A DNA stretch of 64,000 nt, taken from assembly GCF_000731675.1 (NCBI RefSeq), contig NZ_JMIT01000001.1:2105713-2169712 (forward strand), in the 5' to 3' direction. The translations under genes were made by a program, and so were the position numbers. This document shows positions 19,527 through 28,647 of the stretch, piece by piece (within the stretch, counting starts at the first letter, position 1; the number at the start of each line of letters is the position of its first letter). The notes beneath the pieces are model-generated. The model saw only the letters and a program-made list of their open reading frames with translations. It was not told where the DNA came from and ran no database searches. The DNA comes from Pseudomonas capeferrum. GTDB lineage: Bacteria; Pseudomonadota; Gammaproteobacteria; Pseudomonadales; Pseudomonadaceae.

Positions 19527-19841
19527 ATGACGAGATCAGCTCTGGGGTTTGCCCTGCGTCGCTACCGCAAGCTGGCGGGTCTGACCCAGGCACAATTCGC
19601 CGAGCGAACCGGCTTCGACCCCAAGACTATCAGCCGTTTCGAGACCGGCACCTATACCCCCAGCGTTGATGCGCTCATGGCGTTCGCCGGCGTGCTGGGC
19701 GTCAAACCCAAGGACTTCTTCGCCGAACCGGACGACGAAGAGGAGCAGCGCGCCTACCTGTTCGGTGTCATCCACAACGCCCCACCCAAAGACCTTGGCA
19801 AGCTGATTGCAGCAGTGGACGAGGTATTGGCCAAGCCCTGA
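19527..19841 (+). CDS. XRE-family helix-turn-helix protein
   Basis: A 104-residue protein from the ATG at 19527, though the GTG directly before it could also serve. An N-terminal Cro/CI helix-turn-helix (LAGLTQAQFAERTGFDPKTI, residues about 15-65) is followed by a short acidic region and a helical tail. It stands alone between aer (divergent) and the dicarboxylate-type symporter. No target can be deduced. Confidence 0.8.
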   Translation: MTRSALGFALRRYRKLAGLTQAQFAERTGFDPKTISRFETGTYTPSVDALMAFAGVLGVKPKDFFAEPDDEEEQRAYLFGVIHNAPPKDLGKLIAAVDEVLAKP

Positions 19842-19932
19842 TCTGATTCTTCCCTTTCTTGGGGCGAACTGTGCAGCCCCGACCAAATGGCAACGCACCG
19901 AATTAGAGCCTAGCAGGGCCGATTGCACCACA

Positions 19933-19947
19933 ACTGGTCAGACCGGT
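19933..19947. promoter_or_regulatory. GntR/FCD-type operator 1 upstream of the symporter
   Basis: ACTGGTCAGACCGGT is a near-perfect palindrome with core GGTCAGACC, the style bound by FadR/LldR/PdhR-type GntR regulators. Two such regulator genes follow the symporter. Confidence 0.5.
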
Positions 19948-20008
19948 AAGGCCAAAAACCCTTGCAATGTAGGATTTTTCGCGCTTTTATGGCCTCGCGC
20001 TGAACAAA

Positions 20009-20020
20009 CCGGTAAGACCA
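20009..20020. promoter_or_regulatory. GntR/FCD-type operator 2 upstream of the symporter
   Basis: CCGGTAAGACCA carries the core GGTAAGACC, sharing GGTNNGACC with the site 74 bases upstream. It lies about 70 bases before the symporter start, a position suited to repression. Confidence 0.45.
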
Positions 20021-20090
20021 CAATAATTAAGTCCTGCGCTCTTTGACCCTCGCGGCATCGAAGCAAGGACACCGATCAGAGATCACTCCC

Positions 20091-21401
20091 ATGCTCAAAT
20101 GGTGCTCGCGTTCGATCTTCCTGCAAGTTGTGCTGGGCCTTGCCCTCGGCATTGCCTGCGGCCTCAGCTTCCCCGACCTCTCCCTGCAACTCAAACCCCT
20201 CGGCGACGGCTTCATCAAGCTGATCAAGATGCTCATCGGCCTGATCGTGTTCTGTGTCGTGGTCAGTGGTATTTCCGGTGCGGGCGACCTCAAGAAGGTC
20301 GGGCGAATCGGCCTGAAGTCGGTCATCTACTTCGAAGTGCTGACCACCATCGCCTTGGTGATCGGCCTGGTATTTGCCTTCAGCAGCGGCATCGGCAGCG
20401 GCGCCAACATCCACTTGGACCAGTTGTCCAGCGCCGATGCCAACGGCCTGGCCGAGCGCGGCCAGCACATCCACGGTGCCACCGCGTTCTTCATGGACCT
20501 GATCCCGACCTCGGTAGTCGGTGCCTTCGCTGACAACAACATCCTGCAGGTGCTGCTGTTCTCGGTGCTGTTCGGCAGCGCGCTGAACCTGGTGGGCGAC
20601 TCGGCGGCGGGCATTTCGCGGCTGATCAACGAACTCAGCCACGTGATCTTCCGCATCATGGGCATGATCGTGCGCCTGGCGCCGATCGGTGTGTTCGGCG
20701 CCATCGCCTTCACCACCAGCAAATATGGCCTGGAATCGCTGCAACACCTGGGTGGCTTGGTCGCGTTGTTCTACCTGACCTGCGCCGGTTTCGTGCTGGT
20801 CGTGCTGGGCACTGTCATGCGCGTGTCGGGCCTGAAACTGCTGCCCCTGATCAAATACCTGCGCGAAGAACTGACCATCGTTCTTGGTACCGCCTCGTCC
20901 GACGCCGTGCTGCCACAGATCATGCGCAAGCTCGAGCACCTGGGCATTGGCAGCTCCACCGTCGGCCTGGTCATCCCGACCGGGTACTCGTTCAACCTCG
21001 ACGGCTTCTCCATCTACCTGACCCTGGCCATCGTGTTCATCGCCAATGCCACCGGCACGCCACTGGAGATGACCGACCTGCTGACCATCCTGCTGGTATC
21101 GCTGGTGACTTCCAAGGGTGCTCATGGCATCCCAGGCTCGGCGTTGGTGATCCTCGCCGCCACCCTGACCGCTGTGCCGGCCATCCCGGTAGTAGGCCTG
21201 GTGCTGGTGCTGGCCGTGGACTGGTTCATGGGGATCGGGCGGGCACTGACCAACCTGATCGGCAACTGCGTGGCCACCGTGGCCATCGCGCGCTGGGAAA
21301 AGGACATCGACCTGGAACGCGCGCAGAACGTGCTCGCTGGCAAACCTGGTTTTGCCCACACACCCCGCAAGCAGCCCAACGCCCATCAACAGGAATTCTG
21401 A
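20091..21401 (+). CDS. DctA-like dicarboxylate/amino acid:cation symporter
   Basis: A 436-residue inner-membrane symporter of the DAACS (GltP/DctA) family. The ATG at 20091 (MLKWCSRSIFLQVVLGLALG) places the first membrane segment correctly; the frame is open 16 codons further up. The family signatures are the serine-rich re-entrant loop as TIVLGTASSDAVLP, the NLDG motif in TGYSFNLDG, and the SKGAHGIPGS re-entrant loop. The GTASSDAVLP loop fits DctA-type transport of succinate, fumarate or malate. The following two regulators are probably involved in its control. Confidence 0.85.
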   Translation: MLKWCSRSIFLQVVLGLALGIACGLSFPDLSLQLKPLGDGFIKLIKMLIGLIVFCVVVSGISGAGDLKKVGRIGLKSVIYFEVLTTIALVIGLVFAFSSGIGSGANIHLDQLSSADANGLAERGQHIHGATAFFMDLIPTSVVGAFADNNILQVLLFSVLFGSALNLVGDSAAGISRLINELSHVIFRIMGMIVRLAPIGVFGAIAFTTSKYGLESLQHLGGLVALFYLTCAGFVLVVLGTVMRVSGLKLLPLIKYLREELTIVLGTASSDAVLPQIMRKLEHLGIGSSTVGLVIPTGYSFNLDGFSIYLTLAIVFIANATGTPLEMTDLLTILLVSLVTSKGAHGIPGSALVILAATLTAVPAIPVVGLVLVLAVDWFMGIGRALTNLIGNCVATVAIARWEKDIDLERAQNVLAGKPGFAHTPRKQPNAHQQEF

Positions 21402-21409
21402 TCGAACAA

Positions 21410-21430
21410 GGCCGGCGTTGGACGCCGGCC
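21410..21430 (+). other. Hairpin between symporter and first GntR gene
   Basis: A perfect 9-bp stem (GGCCGGCGT / ACGCCGGCC) with loop TGG lies ten bases after the symporter stop. No T-run follows, so it may attenuate or stabilise an operon transcript rather than end it. Confidence 0.5.
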
Positions 21431-21446
21431 CTTCCAGGAGCGAACC

Positions 21447-22151
21447 GTGATCAGCTCATCAACCGTCGTCACCTCTGTGGTGGAAAAACTGCGCCAGGCC
21501 CTGGCCCGCGGCCAATGGCGTTCTGGCGACATGCTGCCGGGCCAGCGCGAACTGGCCGAACAACTGGGCATCAGCCGCCCCAGCCTGCGCGAGGCCGTCA
21601 CCGTGCTGGAAACCTTGGGCCTGGTGCGCGCCCTACCGGGTAAAGGCGTACTGGTATTGGATGCCGACGCCGCCCTGCCGGAGCCGGGCATCGACACCAG
21701 CGCGTCGGCCAGCCTGGCCGATGTGCTGGAGCTGCGCTACACCCTCGAACCCTTCATCGTCGGCCTGGTGGCGCAGTCGGCCAACAGCCACGACATCGGC
21801 CAACTGCGCCTGACGCTGATGGACATGCGCGAAGCACTGGACGCCGATGACAGCGAAGCCGGAGTCAAAGCCTACATCGCGCTGCATGAGGCGCTGTTCG
21901 CCCTGACCACCAACCCGATCTTCCAGAGCGTGGTGCAACAGACCAGCAATGCCCTCAAGCAAAGCGCCGACATGCTGCGCAATTCGCCCGAGCACCTGGC
22001 CGCGCGGCTGAAGGAAAGCAATGCCGTGGTGCGCGCCATCCGCGAACGCAACAGCGCCGAGGCCAGTGCCCAGATGCGTCAGCACATCCTTGCCGAAGGC
22101 CAGCGCATGGGCATCCAGCTGAACATCCCGGACGAACACCCACGCCCTTGA
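21447..22151 (+). CDS. GntR-family regulator, FadR/FCD subfamily
   Basis: A 234-residue transcription factor from a GTG at 21447 with CCAGGAG upstream. It has an N-terminal winged helix (MLPGQRELAEQLGISRPSLREAV...LGLVRALPGKGVLV, residues 8-70) and a C-terminal all-helical FCD ligand-binding domain (about 85-225) of the type that binds carboxylic acids. It is encoded 46 bases after the symporter, and FadR-style palindromes lie upstream of that gene, so it is the likely local regulator. Confidence 0.85.
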   Translation: MISSSTVVTSVVEKLRQALARGQWRSGDMLPGQRELAEQLGISRPSLREAVTVLETLGLVRALPGKGVLVLDADAALPEPGIDTSASASLADVLELRYTLEPFIVGLVAQSANSHDIGQLRLTLMDMREALDADDSEAGVKAYIALHEALFALTTNPIFQSVVQQTSNALKQSADMLRNSPEHLAARLKESNAVVRAIRERNSAEASAQMRQHILAEGQRMGIQLNIPDEHPRP

Positions 22152-22167
22152 CCCCAGGAGAGCGACC

Positions 22168-22848
22168 ATGACCGCCAGCGCCCACGCCGCCCCCCACCTG
22201 CCTGCCCTGCTCGTCGCTGGCGAAACTCGCCTGTCGGCCGACCAGATCTACCCACGGCTGTTCGACGCGATCCTCGAACAGCGCCTGCCACCCGGCGCCC
22301 TGCTGCCCGAGCAAGCCCTGGGGCATGCCTTTGGGGTAAGCCGCACGGTGATCCGTCGGGTGCTCGGCCGCCTGTCGGACCAGCAGGTGGTGGTCCAGCG
22401 CCCCAGCCACACTGCGCACCTGGCCGCCCCCGACCCAGACCAGGCGCGCCAGGTGCTCAGTGCCAGGCGCCTGGCCGAAACCACCTTGATTACCCTGGCT
22501 GCGCAGCGCGCGCGGCCGGCACAGATCCGCCAGCTGCGCCTGTTGGTCGAGCGCGAGCGCCAGCACCATGAAAGTGGTGAGCGCTGCGCGGCCATCCGCC
22601 TGGGCGGCGAGTTTCACCTGAAGCTCGCGCAGGTCGCCGCCAACGCGCCACTGGCGCGGTTCCTCAACGGCCTGGTGCCGATGACCTCGCTGATCATTGC
22701 CCGCTACGAATCACCTTGCTGCGACCACTGCGCCTGGGAAGAGCATGCGGCGATCATCGATGCGGTGGAAGCCGGGGATGCGGCGGCAGCGCTGGCATTG
22801 ATGCATGAGCACCTGGACCGGCTGCAAGACAAACTCGACCTGGGCTGA
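22168..22848 (+). CDS. Second GntR-family regulator with FCD domain
   Basis: A 226-residue protein from the ATG at 22168, preceded by CCAGGAG. Winged helix at about 25-90 (LLPEQALGHAFGVSRTVIRRVLGRL) and FCD domain to the end, with the putative metal/ligand residues in the GGEFHLKLA and CAWEEHAAIIDAV segments. It is 16 bases downstream of the first GntR gene and so probably in one operon with it. Two dissimilar FCD regulators in tandem after one transporter is unusual. Confidence 0.82.
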   Translation: MTASAHAAPHLPALLVAGETRLSADQIYPRLFDAILEQRLPPGALLPEQALGHAFGVSRTVIRRVLGRLSDQQVVVQRPSHTAHLAAPDPDQARQVLSARRLAETTLITLAAQRARPAQIRQLRLLVERERQHHESGERCAAIRLGGEFHLKLAQVAANAPLARFLNGLVPMTSLIIARYESPCCDHCAWEEHAAIIDAVEAGDAAAALALMHEHLDRLQDKLDLG

Positions 22849-22913
22849 GGTTTTTTTCAAGGCCGCCCTATACTCGAGAAACCACCCCAGCCTCTACCCA
22901 GGGAGGCGGCCGC

Positions 22914-23975
22914 GTGAGCTCGCGTATGCCGTTACTGCTGCTTTGCCTGCTGTTGGCCCTCGGCGGCTGCGCGGGCAAGCATCCGCCTGCCCCGCCACCT
23001 GCCGCGGTGCTGACCCCGGCCACGTGGCAGCGCATCGATCAGGACCTGATCGATGCCTCGGTGGGCGCTGCAGGTTCTGCCAACGACTATGCCCGGCGCT
23101 CCATGCGGGTGTGGAAGGACCAGGTGCAGCAACGTACCGAAAGTGAGTTCATCCCATGGTTCACCGGTTATTGGACCCAGCAATGGCTGACCCTCAAGGT
23201 GGCCTGGTACAAGCTCGACAGCGGTGAAGGCCGCGAGCCTGCGCAGAAACGCCTGGCGCTGTACCTTCAGGAGCAGTACCACGAGCGGGTGATCGAGCCG
23301 GTGGCCGAGCAGATCAACCCGGAGGGCATCCGCGACCGTGCCTGTGAGCTGTATGTGCAGTTGCTCGGCCAGCAACTGCCGGCCATCATCGCCCGCTACA
23401 ACGCGCCGCCCGAGCAACTCAGCCAACGCCTCAATCGCATACCCGCCATCGCCCTGGGCCCACCCGATGCGCGCAACGCCAGCCTCTATCAACTGCTGCG
23501 CGCCAAGTCGCTGGACCAGCAACCGGCCTGGCAAGCCATGCGCCAGCATCTGCACGAGCAAGCCAGCAAAGGGCCTGGGCAGACCGACGTGGGGCTGTCA
23601 TCGGTGGCCACGCGGGCCAGCGAGAAACTCGGTGCCACCCTGGCCCCGCGCGGCATTGCCAGCGCCGTGGCTTCGGCGGTGGGCAAGGTGGCCGGGGCGA
23701 TGATCTCGGTGGCGGCGGCAGGCTACGGCATGATCACCCACGACCGTGAGCAACCGCAGATGGTCGAGCAGTTGCGGGTGATCCTCAATGTCGCGCTGAA
23801 CCAGGAATGGCAGGAGCTGATGGAAAACCGCCAGAGCGGGGCGATGGCCGGCGTCTATTACCTGTCGGGGCAGGTCGAGGACAACCTGCTGGCCAGCGCG
23901 CCGCGGCCGGTGGAGCCCGTGGAGCCGCAGGCAGAACAGAAGCAGACGCCACTGTTGATACGCCTGCCGCCGTAG
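22914..23975 (+). CDS. Predicted lipoprotein of unknown function
   Basis: A 353-residue protein from a GTG at 22914; GGGAGG is seven bases upstream, which supports this start. An N-terminal lipoprotein signal (PLLLLCLLLALGGC) gives a lipidated Cys at about residue 19, followed by a Pro-rich linker. The body is helical, with a small-residue-rich hydrophobic stretch near 245-275 (GIASAVASAVGKVAGAMISV). I do not recognise a family. It is presumably in the outer membrane or periplasm. Confidence 0.75.
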   Translation: MSSRMPLLLLCLLLALGGCAGKHPPAPPPAAVLTPATWQRIDQDLIDASVGAAGSANDYARRSMRVWKDQVQQRTESEFIPWFTGYWTQQWLTLKVAWYKLDSGEGREPAQKRLALYLQEQYHERVIEPVAEQINPEGIRDRACELYVQLLGQQLPAIIARYNAPPEQLSQRLNRIPAIALGPPDARNASLYQLLRAKSLDQQPAWQAMRQHLHEQASKGPGQTDVGLSSVATRASEKLGATLAPRGIASAVASAVGKVAGAMISVAAAGYGMITHDREQPQMVEQLRVILNVALNQEWQELMENRQSGAMAGVYYLSGQVEDNLLASAPRPVEPVEPQAEQKQTPLLIRLPP

Positions 23976-23993
23976 CGGTTAGCGGTACCGGCC

Positions 23994-24422
23994 TCAGGCA
24001 GTGGCCAGCGCTGAGCGGGGCAAGCCGAAAATCCGGTCGAACGCCCAGTTGTAGGCAAAGGTGTAGCACGGCACCAGAATGATGAATGCCAGGTCCACCA
24101 CAAACGCCTCCACCAGGCTCATGCCCAGCCACCAGGCAATCAGCGGAATCAAGTACACCACCAAGGTCAGCTGAAACCCGATGGCATGTGCCACACGCCG
24201 CCCCACGCTGCGCCCGCGCTTGGCCTGGCGGCTCTCCCAGCGCTCGAACAGCGTGTTGTAGATCAGGTTCCAGAGCATGGCGATGGTGGTGATCATCACG
24301 GCCAGTGGCCCGGTGTGGGACGCCTCAGTGTCTGACAGATACGCCAGCCCGAGGGTCGACATGCACAGCCCGATCAATTCATAAAACGTCACGTAGACCA
24401 ATTTGCGTTTAACGCCCTGCAC
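23994..24422 (-). CDS. PACE-family (AceI-like) multidrug/biocide efflux protein
   Basis: A 142-residue inner-membrane protein made of two bacterial transmembrane pair repeats, with four hydrophobic segments (about 9-28, 40-58, 82-100 and 108-128). The essential acidic residue of AceI, Glu15 in the first helix, is conserved at the same position (VTFYELIG). The second repeat has AFVVDLAFIILVPCYTFAYNW. The family exports chlorhexidine and related cations or short-chain diamines. A LysR gene is divergent, as with AceI and its regulator AceR in Acinetobacter. The substrate is not deducible. Confidence 0.88.
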   Translation of the reverse strand: MQGVKRKLVYVTFYELIGLCMSTLGLAYLSDTEASHTGPLAVMITTIAMLWNLIYNTLFERWESRQAKRGRSVGRRVAHAIGFQLTLVVYLIPLIAWWLGMSLVEAFVVDLAFIILVPCYTFAYNWAFDRIFGLPRSALATA

Positions 24423-24498
24423 CCCGTTTTACCTCTATTTGACTAACAACGATGGGGCGGGAGAATGCTTCAATCTTCTTGACAGTAAAAGTCAGCAG

Positions 24499-24517
24499 CT
24501 GTCAGATCAACTGACAG
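24499..24517. promoter_or_regulatory. Perfect inverted repeat in the PACE/LysR intergenic region
   Basis: CTGTCAG-ATCAA-CTGACAG, a 7-bp perfect dyad, directly abuts the ribosome-binding GGAGG of the LysR gene. Further TGACAG/GTCAG half-sites lie at 24480-24495. It is a likely operator for autoregulation and for efflux gene control. Confidence 0.6.
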
Positions 24518-24526
24518 GAGGCTGCC

Positions 24527-25405
24527 ATGAACTTTTCCAGCGACAACATCCAGCTGTTTCTCGCCGTGCTCGATCGCGGCTCGTTCTCTGCGGCCGCGCG
24601 CGCGTTGCACCGCGTGCCCTCGGCGGTAAGCATGGCCATCGGCAACCTGGAGGCAGAGCTCGGCTACAGCCTGTTTGAACGTGGCCCGCGCGAAGTCCGC
24701 GCGACCGCCCAAGCCTTGGCCCTGGAGCCCCATGCCAGGCTGATCGCCGAACAGCTAGGGCTGTTGCAAGTACATGCCCTGGAGCTGTCCCAAGGGCTTG
24801 AGAGCAGCCTGACTATCGCCGTGATCCCGGACATCGACCATCGCCCGCTGCTGGCCGCCATCGCCCAGCTTGGTGAACGCTACCCGCTGCTCGATATCGC
24901 ACTGCTCAGCGCCCCGCAGGAAGACGCCCTGCACCTGCTCGACAGTGGCCGCGCCGACCTCTGCGTGGCCTTCGCCGGCCTGCAGGTGGATGCCCGCCGC
25001 GGCTTTCAGCACATCGGCATGGAATCGCTGGTGGCAACGCTGTCACCCGCGCACCCGGCCGTGCTCGAAGACCGCGTTCACTACCTCGAAGACCTGATCA
25101 ACGTGCGCCAGATCCTGGTGCGCAGCCGCGACCTGCCGCTGACCGACCCGCGCGCACTGATTGGTGCCACGCACTGGTCCACCGACAGCTTCGATGTCGC
25201 CCTGCAGATGGTCGAGGCCGGCCTCGGCTGGGGGGACCTGCCACTCTCGCGCATCGCACCGCTGCTAGCGGCCGGGCGTCTGGTGCGGCTGGGCTTTCGC
25301 AATACCCGCAACGAGTTGCAGTTGCCCGTGCACCTTTTGTGGCGCAAGCAGCAGCCGCTGCAGCAGGCGGCGCGTTTGTTGATTGAGCAGCTGTCCATGC
25401 GTTGA
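24527..25405 (+). CDS. LysR-type regulator of the PACE efflux gene
   Basis: A 292-residue LysR regulator from the ATG at 24527 with GGAGG upstream. Helix-turn-helix at residues 5-62 (FLAVLDRGSFSAAARALHRVPSAVSMAI), then the effector-binding domain (LTIAVIPDID... to the end). It is divergent from the AceI-like gene 104 bases away, with a perfect inverted repeat between. By analogy with AceR it probably senses the exported cation and activates efflux. Confidence 0.88.
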   Translation: MNFSSDNIQLFLAVLDRGSFSAAARALHRVPSAVSMAIGNLEAELGYSLFERGPREVRATAQALALEPHARLIAEQLGLLQVHALELSQGLESSLTIAVIPDIDHRPLLAAIAQLGERYPLLDIALLSAPQEDALHLLDSGRADLCVAFAGLQVDARRGFQHIGMESLVATLSPAHPAVLEDRVHYLEDLINVRQILVRSRDLPLTDPRALIGATHWSTDSFDVALQMVEAGLGWGDLPLSRIAPLLAAGRLVRLGFRNTRNELQLPVHLLWRKQQPLQQAARLLIEQLSMR

Positions 25406-25544
25406 ACGCCGTTCGTCGAAACGTCCTAAAGAAATTTCGCCAAGTGTTTCAATTTTTTAGCCCGCAAGCCGATAGCCAATCGACAGGGCGCAGCGCGTCA
25501 TGAGCGCGCTACGCCCTCCCCTCATTGGCCCAAGGTCTCGAAAC

Positions 25545-27431
25545 ATGAACCTGAAATTTCGCCACAAGATCCTGCTCAGCGCCTGCGGCGTCGTGGTCCT
25601 GGCTTTTGCCCTGTTCACGCTCTACAACGACTACCTGCAACGCAACACCATTCGCCAAAACATCGAGTCTTCGGTGCAGCAATCCGGTGAGCTAACCGCC
25701 AGCAGCGTGCAGAACTGGATGAGCGGGCGCATCCTGGTGCTGGAAAACCTGGCCCAGGACATCGGCCAGCAAGGTGCCGGTGACACCCTGGCCGGGTTTA
25801 TCGAGCAGCCTTCTTACACGCGCAATTTCCTGTTCACCTACCTGGGCCAGGCCAACGGCGCATTCACCCAGCGCCCCGACGCGCAGATGCCCGCCGGTTA
25901 CGACCCCCGCCAGCGCCCGTGGTACAGCACCGCGGCGAGCGCCGGGCAAACCGTGTTGACCCCGCCCTACCAAGGCGCCGTCGGCGGCCTGGTGGTGACC
26001 ATTGCCACCCCTGTGAAAAGCAAGGCCAATGGCGAGCTGATCGGCGTGGTAGGCGGTGACGTCACCCTCGATACCCTGGTAGAGATCATCAACTCGGTCG
26101 ATTTCGGCGGCATCGGCCACGCCTTCCTTGCCGACAGCAATGGCCAGGTAATCGTCAGCCCCGATAAAGACCAGGTGATGAAAAACCTCAAAGACATCTA
26201 CCCTGGCAGTGGCCTGCGCGTCGCGTCGGGCATGCAGGATGTCACCCTCAACGGCCAGGAACGCCTCATCTCCTTCGCGCCCGTTTCCGGCCTGCCTTCC
26301 GCACAGTGGTACATCGGCCTGTCGATCGACAAGGACAAGGCCTACGCCGCCCTTGACCAGTTCCGCACGTCGGCAATCATCGCCATGCTCATCGCCGTAG
26401 CGGCCATCGCCGGCCTGTTGGGCTTGTTGATCCCGGTGCTGATGCAACCGCTGACCACCATGGGCCGTGCCATGCGCGACATCGCCGAAGGCGAAGGCGA
26501 CCTGACCCGCCGCCTGGCCGTGCAGAACAAGGACGAGTTCGGCGAACTGGCCACCTCGTTCAACCGCTTCGTCGAACGCATCCATGCCTCGATCAGCGAA
26601 GTGTCCTCGGCCACCCGCCTGGTGCATGACCTGTCGGAAAAGGTCGTCAATGCCTCCAACGCTTCGATCACCGGCTCCGAAGAACAAAGCATGCGCACCA
26701 ACAGCGTGGCGGCGGCGATCAACGAGCTGGGCGCCGCCACCCAGGAGATCGCCCGCAACGCGGCCGACGCCTCGCAGCATGCCAGCGGTGCCAGCGAGCA
26801 GGCCCATGGCGGCCGCGAAGTGGTCGAGGAAGCGATCAGTGCCATGACCGCCCTGTCGCAGCGCATCAGCGAGTCCTGCGCGCAGATCGAAACGCTCAAT
26901 GCCAGCACTGATGAGATCGGCAAGATCCTCGATGTGATCAAGGGCATCTCGCAGCAGACCAACTTGCTGGCGCTCAACGCTGCCATCGAGGCAGCCCGTG
27001 CCGGTGAGGCCGGCCGAGGCTTTGCCGTGGTCGCCGACGAGGTACGCAACCTGGCGCACCGCACCCAGGAATCGGCCGAAGAAATCCACCGCATGATCAC
27101 CAGCCTGCAGGTGGGTTCACGCGAGGCGGTGCATACCATGAACACCAGCCAGGTCTCCAGCGAGCAGACCGTGCAGGTGGCCAACCAGGCCGGCGTGCGC
27201 CTGGCCAGCGTGACCCAGCGTATCGGTGAGATCGATGGCATGAACCAGTCAGTGGCCACTGCCACCGAAGAACAGACCGCCGTGGTCGAGAGCCTCAACC
27301 TGGACATTACCCAGATCAACGCCCTCAACCAGCAAGGCGTCGAGAACCTGAACGAAACATTGCTGCACTGCGATCAACTGGCCCAACAGGCTGGCCGCTT
27401 GAAGCAGCTGGTAGGCAGCTTCAGAATCTGA
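25545..27431 (+). CDS. mcpA: Amino-acid chemoreceptor, McpA/PctA type
   Basis: A 628-residue methyl-accepting chemotaxis protein from the ATG at 25545 ([20 protein letters not shown]). It has a transmembrane helix at 8-28, a periplasmic dCache domain at 30-275, a second helix at about 280-305, HAMP, and a signalling domain with the tip [21 protein letters not shown]. The amino-acid-binding motif of dCache_1AA sensors is complete: Tyr119, Arg124, Trp126, Tyr127 (YDPRQRPWY), Tyr142 and Asp172 (GGDVTL). It responds to proteinogenic amino acids. From memory KT2440 McpA (PP2249) lies in the same neighbourhood. It is monocistronic. Confidence 0.88.
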   Translation: MNLKFRHKILLSACGVVVLAFALFTLYNDYLQRNTIRQNIESSVQQSGELTASSVQNWMSGRILVLENLAQDIGQQGAGDTLAGFIEQPSYTRNFLFTYLGQANGAFTQRPDAQMPAGYDPRQRPWYSTAASAGQTVLTPPYQGAVGGLVVTIATPVKSKANGELIGVVGGDVTLDTLVEIINSVDFGGIGHAFLADSNGQVIVSPDKDQVMKNLKDIYPGSGLRVASGMQDVTLNGQERLISFAPVSGLPSAQWYIGLSIDKDKAYAALDQFRTSAIIAMLIAVAAIAGLLGLLIPVLMQPLTTMGRAMRDIAEGEGDLTRRLAVQNKDEFGELATSFNRFVERIHASISEVSSATRLVHDLSEKVVNASNASITGSEEQSMRTNSVAAAINELGAATQEIARNAADASQHASGASEQAHGGREVVEEAISAMTALSQRISESCAQIETLNASTDEIGKILDVIKGISQQTNLLALNAAIEAARAGEAGRGFAVVADEVRNLAHRTQESAEEIHRMITSLQVGSREAVHTMNTSQVSSEQTVQVANQAGVRLASVTQRIGEIDGMNQSVATATEEQTAVVESLNLDITQINALNQQGVENLNETLLHCDQLAQQAGRLKQLVGSFRI

Positions 27432-27442
27432 GTGCCGCTGTA

Positions 27443-27475
27443 ACGCAAGCCGCTCCTGTAGGAGCGGCCTTGCGT
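27443..27475. repeat. REP-like hairpin between mcpA and the YkvI gene
   Basis: ACGCAAGCCGCTCC-TGTA-GGAGCGGCCTTGCGT is a long imperfect inverted repeat of the P. putida REP type (GGAGCGGCCTTGCG core). It lies between convergent genes and probably also acts as a terminator. Confidence 0.65.
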
Positions 27476-27500
27476 CGCGATGGGCTGCAAAGCAGCCCCC

Positions 27501-28565
27501 CTACACCACCACCACCTTCGCAGCCTTACCCCGCCGCACCCAAGCCACCAACACCGCCGCCATCAGCACAAACCCCAGGTACCCAAACAGCGGATACACC
27601 TCGCCCACCAAGCTGATGAACCCCACCAGGCTGCAGCCGAACGCCACAACCCCGGTCACCACCGAGCCCCAGCGAAACTTCGCCGTACCCGCCGGCAACA
27701 GCCGCGACAGGAACGAGAACATCGTCCCCACCGCCGTGTTGACGATCATGCCGAAGATGATCAGGCACATCACCACCCCCAACACCGGCGACACCTCATT
27801 AGCGATCGACAGCATCGGCATCGGCAGGTCGGCGACACTGTCCAGGCGTGACAACAGCCCGGCGGTCATCACCAGCATCAAGCCGCCCAGCGCCGCCCCC
27901 CCCAGCAAGCCACCCCACACCGCCGTCTTCTCGCCTTTGGCCGAGCCCCCCAGAATGGCCAGGATCGGCGCACCGGCAACGATGTTGTAGGACACATACA
28001 GAAACGCGCCCAGCAGCCAATGGCGCGTGCCTGCCTGCTGCTGGCTGGCCAGGTGGTCGAGGTCGGCGAAACTCTGTTCACGGGTGAACACGGCATACAG
28101 TGCAATCGCCGAAGCCACCAGAATCAGCAACGGGGTGATCGCGCCGATGGCCAGGATCACCTTGCGCACGTCCAGGCACACGATGCCCACCACCACGAGC
28201 GTTACCAGCACACTGCCGGTCAATGCCGGGATGCCGAACTGCTGCTCCAGCAAAGCACCGCCACCGGCCAGCATGACCACGGTGACGGCGAACATGAAGA
28301 AGGTGATCAGCCAATCGACGAACAGGCCCAGGTGACGGCCACAGATGGCCTGGATCACATCTTTGTGCGAAGTGGCCCGCTGGCGGTTGCCCAACCCCGC
28401 CAGGGCCATGCCGAGGAAGGTGAACAAGACCGCGCTGACCATCGCGCCAACCAACCCCCAGACCCCGAAATCGACAAAGAACAACAGCAGTTCCCGCCCC
28501 GAAGCAAAGCCCGCCCCTACGATCACGCCGACAAAGGCGCCGGCGATTTTCAGCTGCTCTTGCAT
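27501..28565 (-). CDS. YkvI-family membrane carrier
   Basis: A 354-residue integral membrane protein from the ATG at 28565 (MQEQLKIAGAFVGVIVGAGF; AGAGG upstream) with ten or so hydrophobic segments. The N-terminal IVGAGFASGRE motif is typical of the YkvI group of APC-superfamily carriers, whose substrates are poorly known. It is the third gene of a set with the FAD-dependent D-amino-acid dehydrogenase and RidA. I infer uptake of the amino acid that these enzymes degrade. Confidence 0.75.
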   Translation of the reverse strand: MQEQLKIAGAFVGVIVGAGFASGRELLLFFVDFGVWGLVGAMVSAVLFTFLGMALAGLGNRQRATSHKDVIQAICGRHLGLFVDWLITFFMFAVTVVMLAGGGALLEQQFGIPALTGSVLVTLVVVGIVCLDVRKVILAIGAITPLLILVASAIALYAVFTREQSFADLDHLASQQQAGTRHWLLGAFLYVSYNIVAGAPILAILGGSAKGEKTAVWGGLLGGAALGGLMLVMTAGLLSRLDSVADLPMPMLSIANEVSPVLGVVMCLIIFGMIVNTAVGTMFSFLSRLLPAGTAKFRWGSVVTGVVAFGCSLVGFISLVGEVYPLFGYLGFVLMAAVLVAWVRRGKAAKVVVV

Positions 28566-28647
28566 GTGAACCTCTGTATTTATTGTTGTTAGGTGTGTTT
28601 GAGCGCCACGCATTCCTGTATAGAAGCGGCCTTGCCAGGGCGACCTG

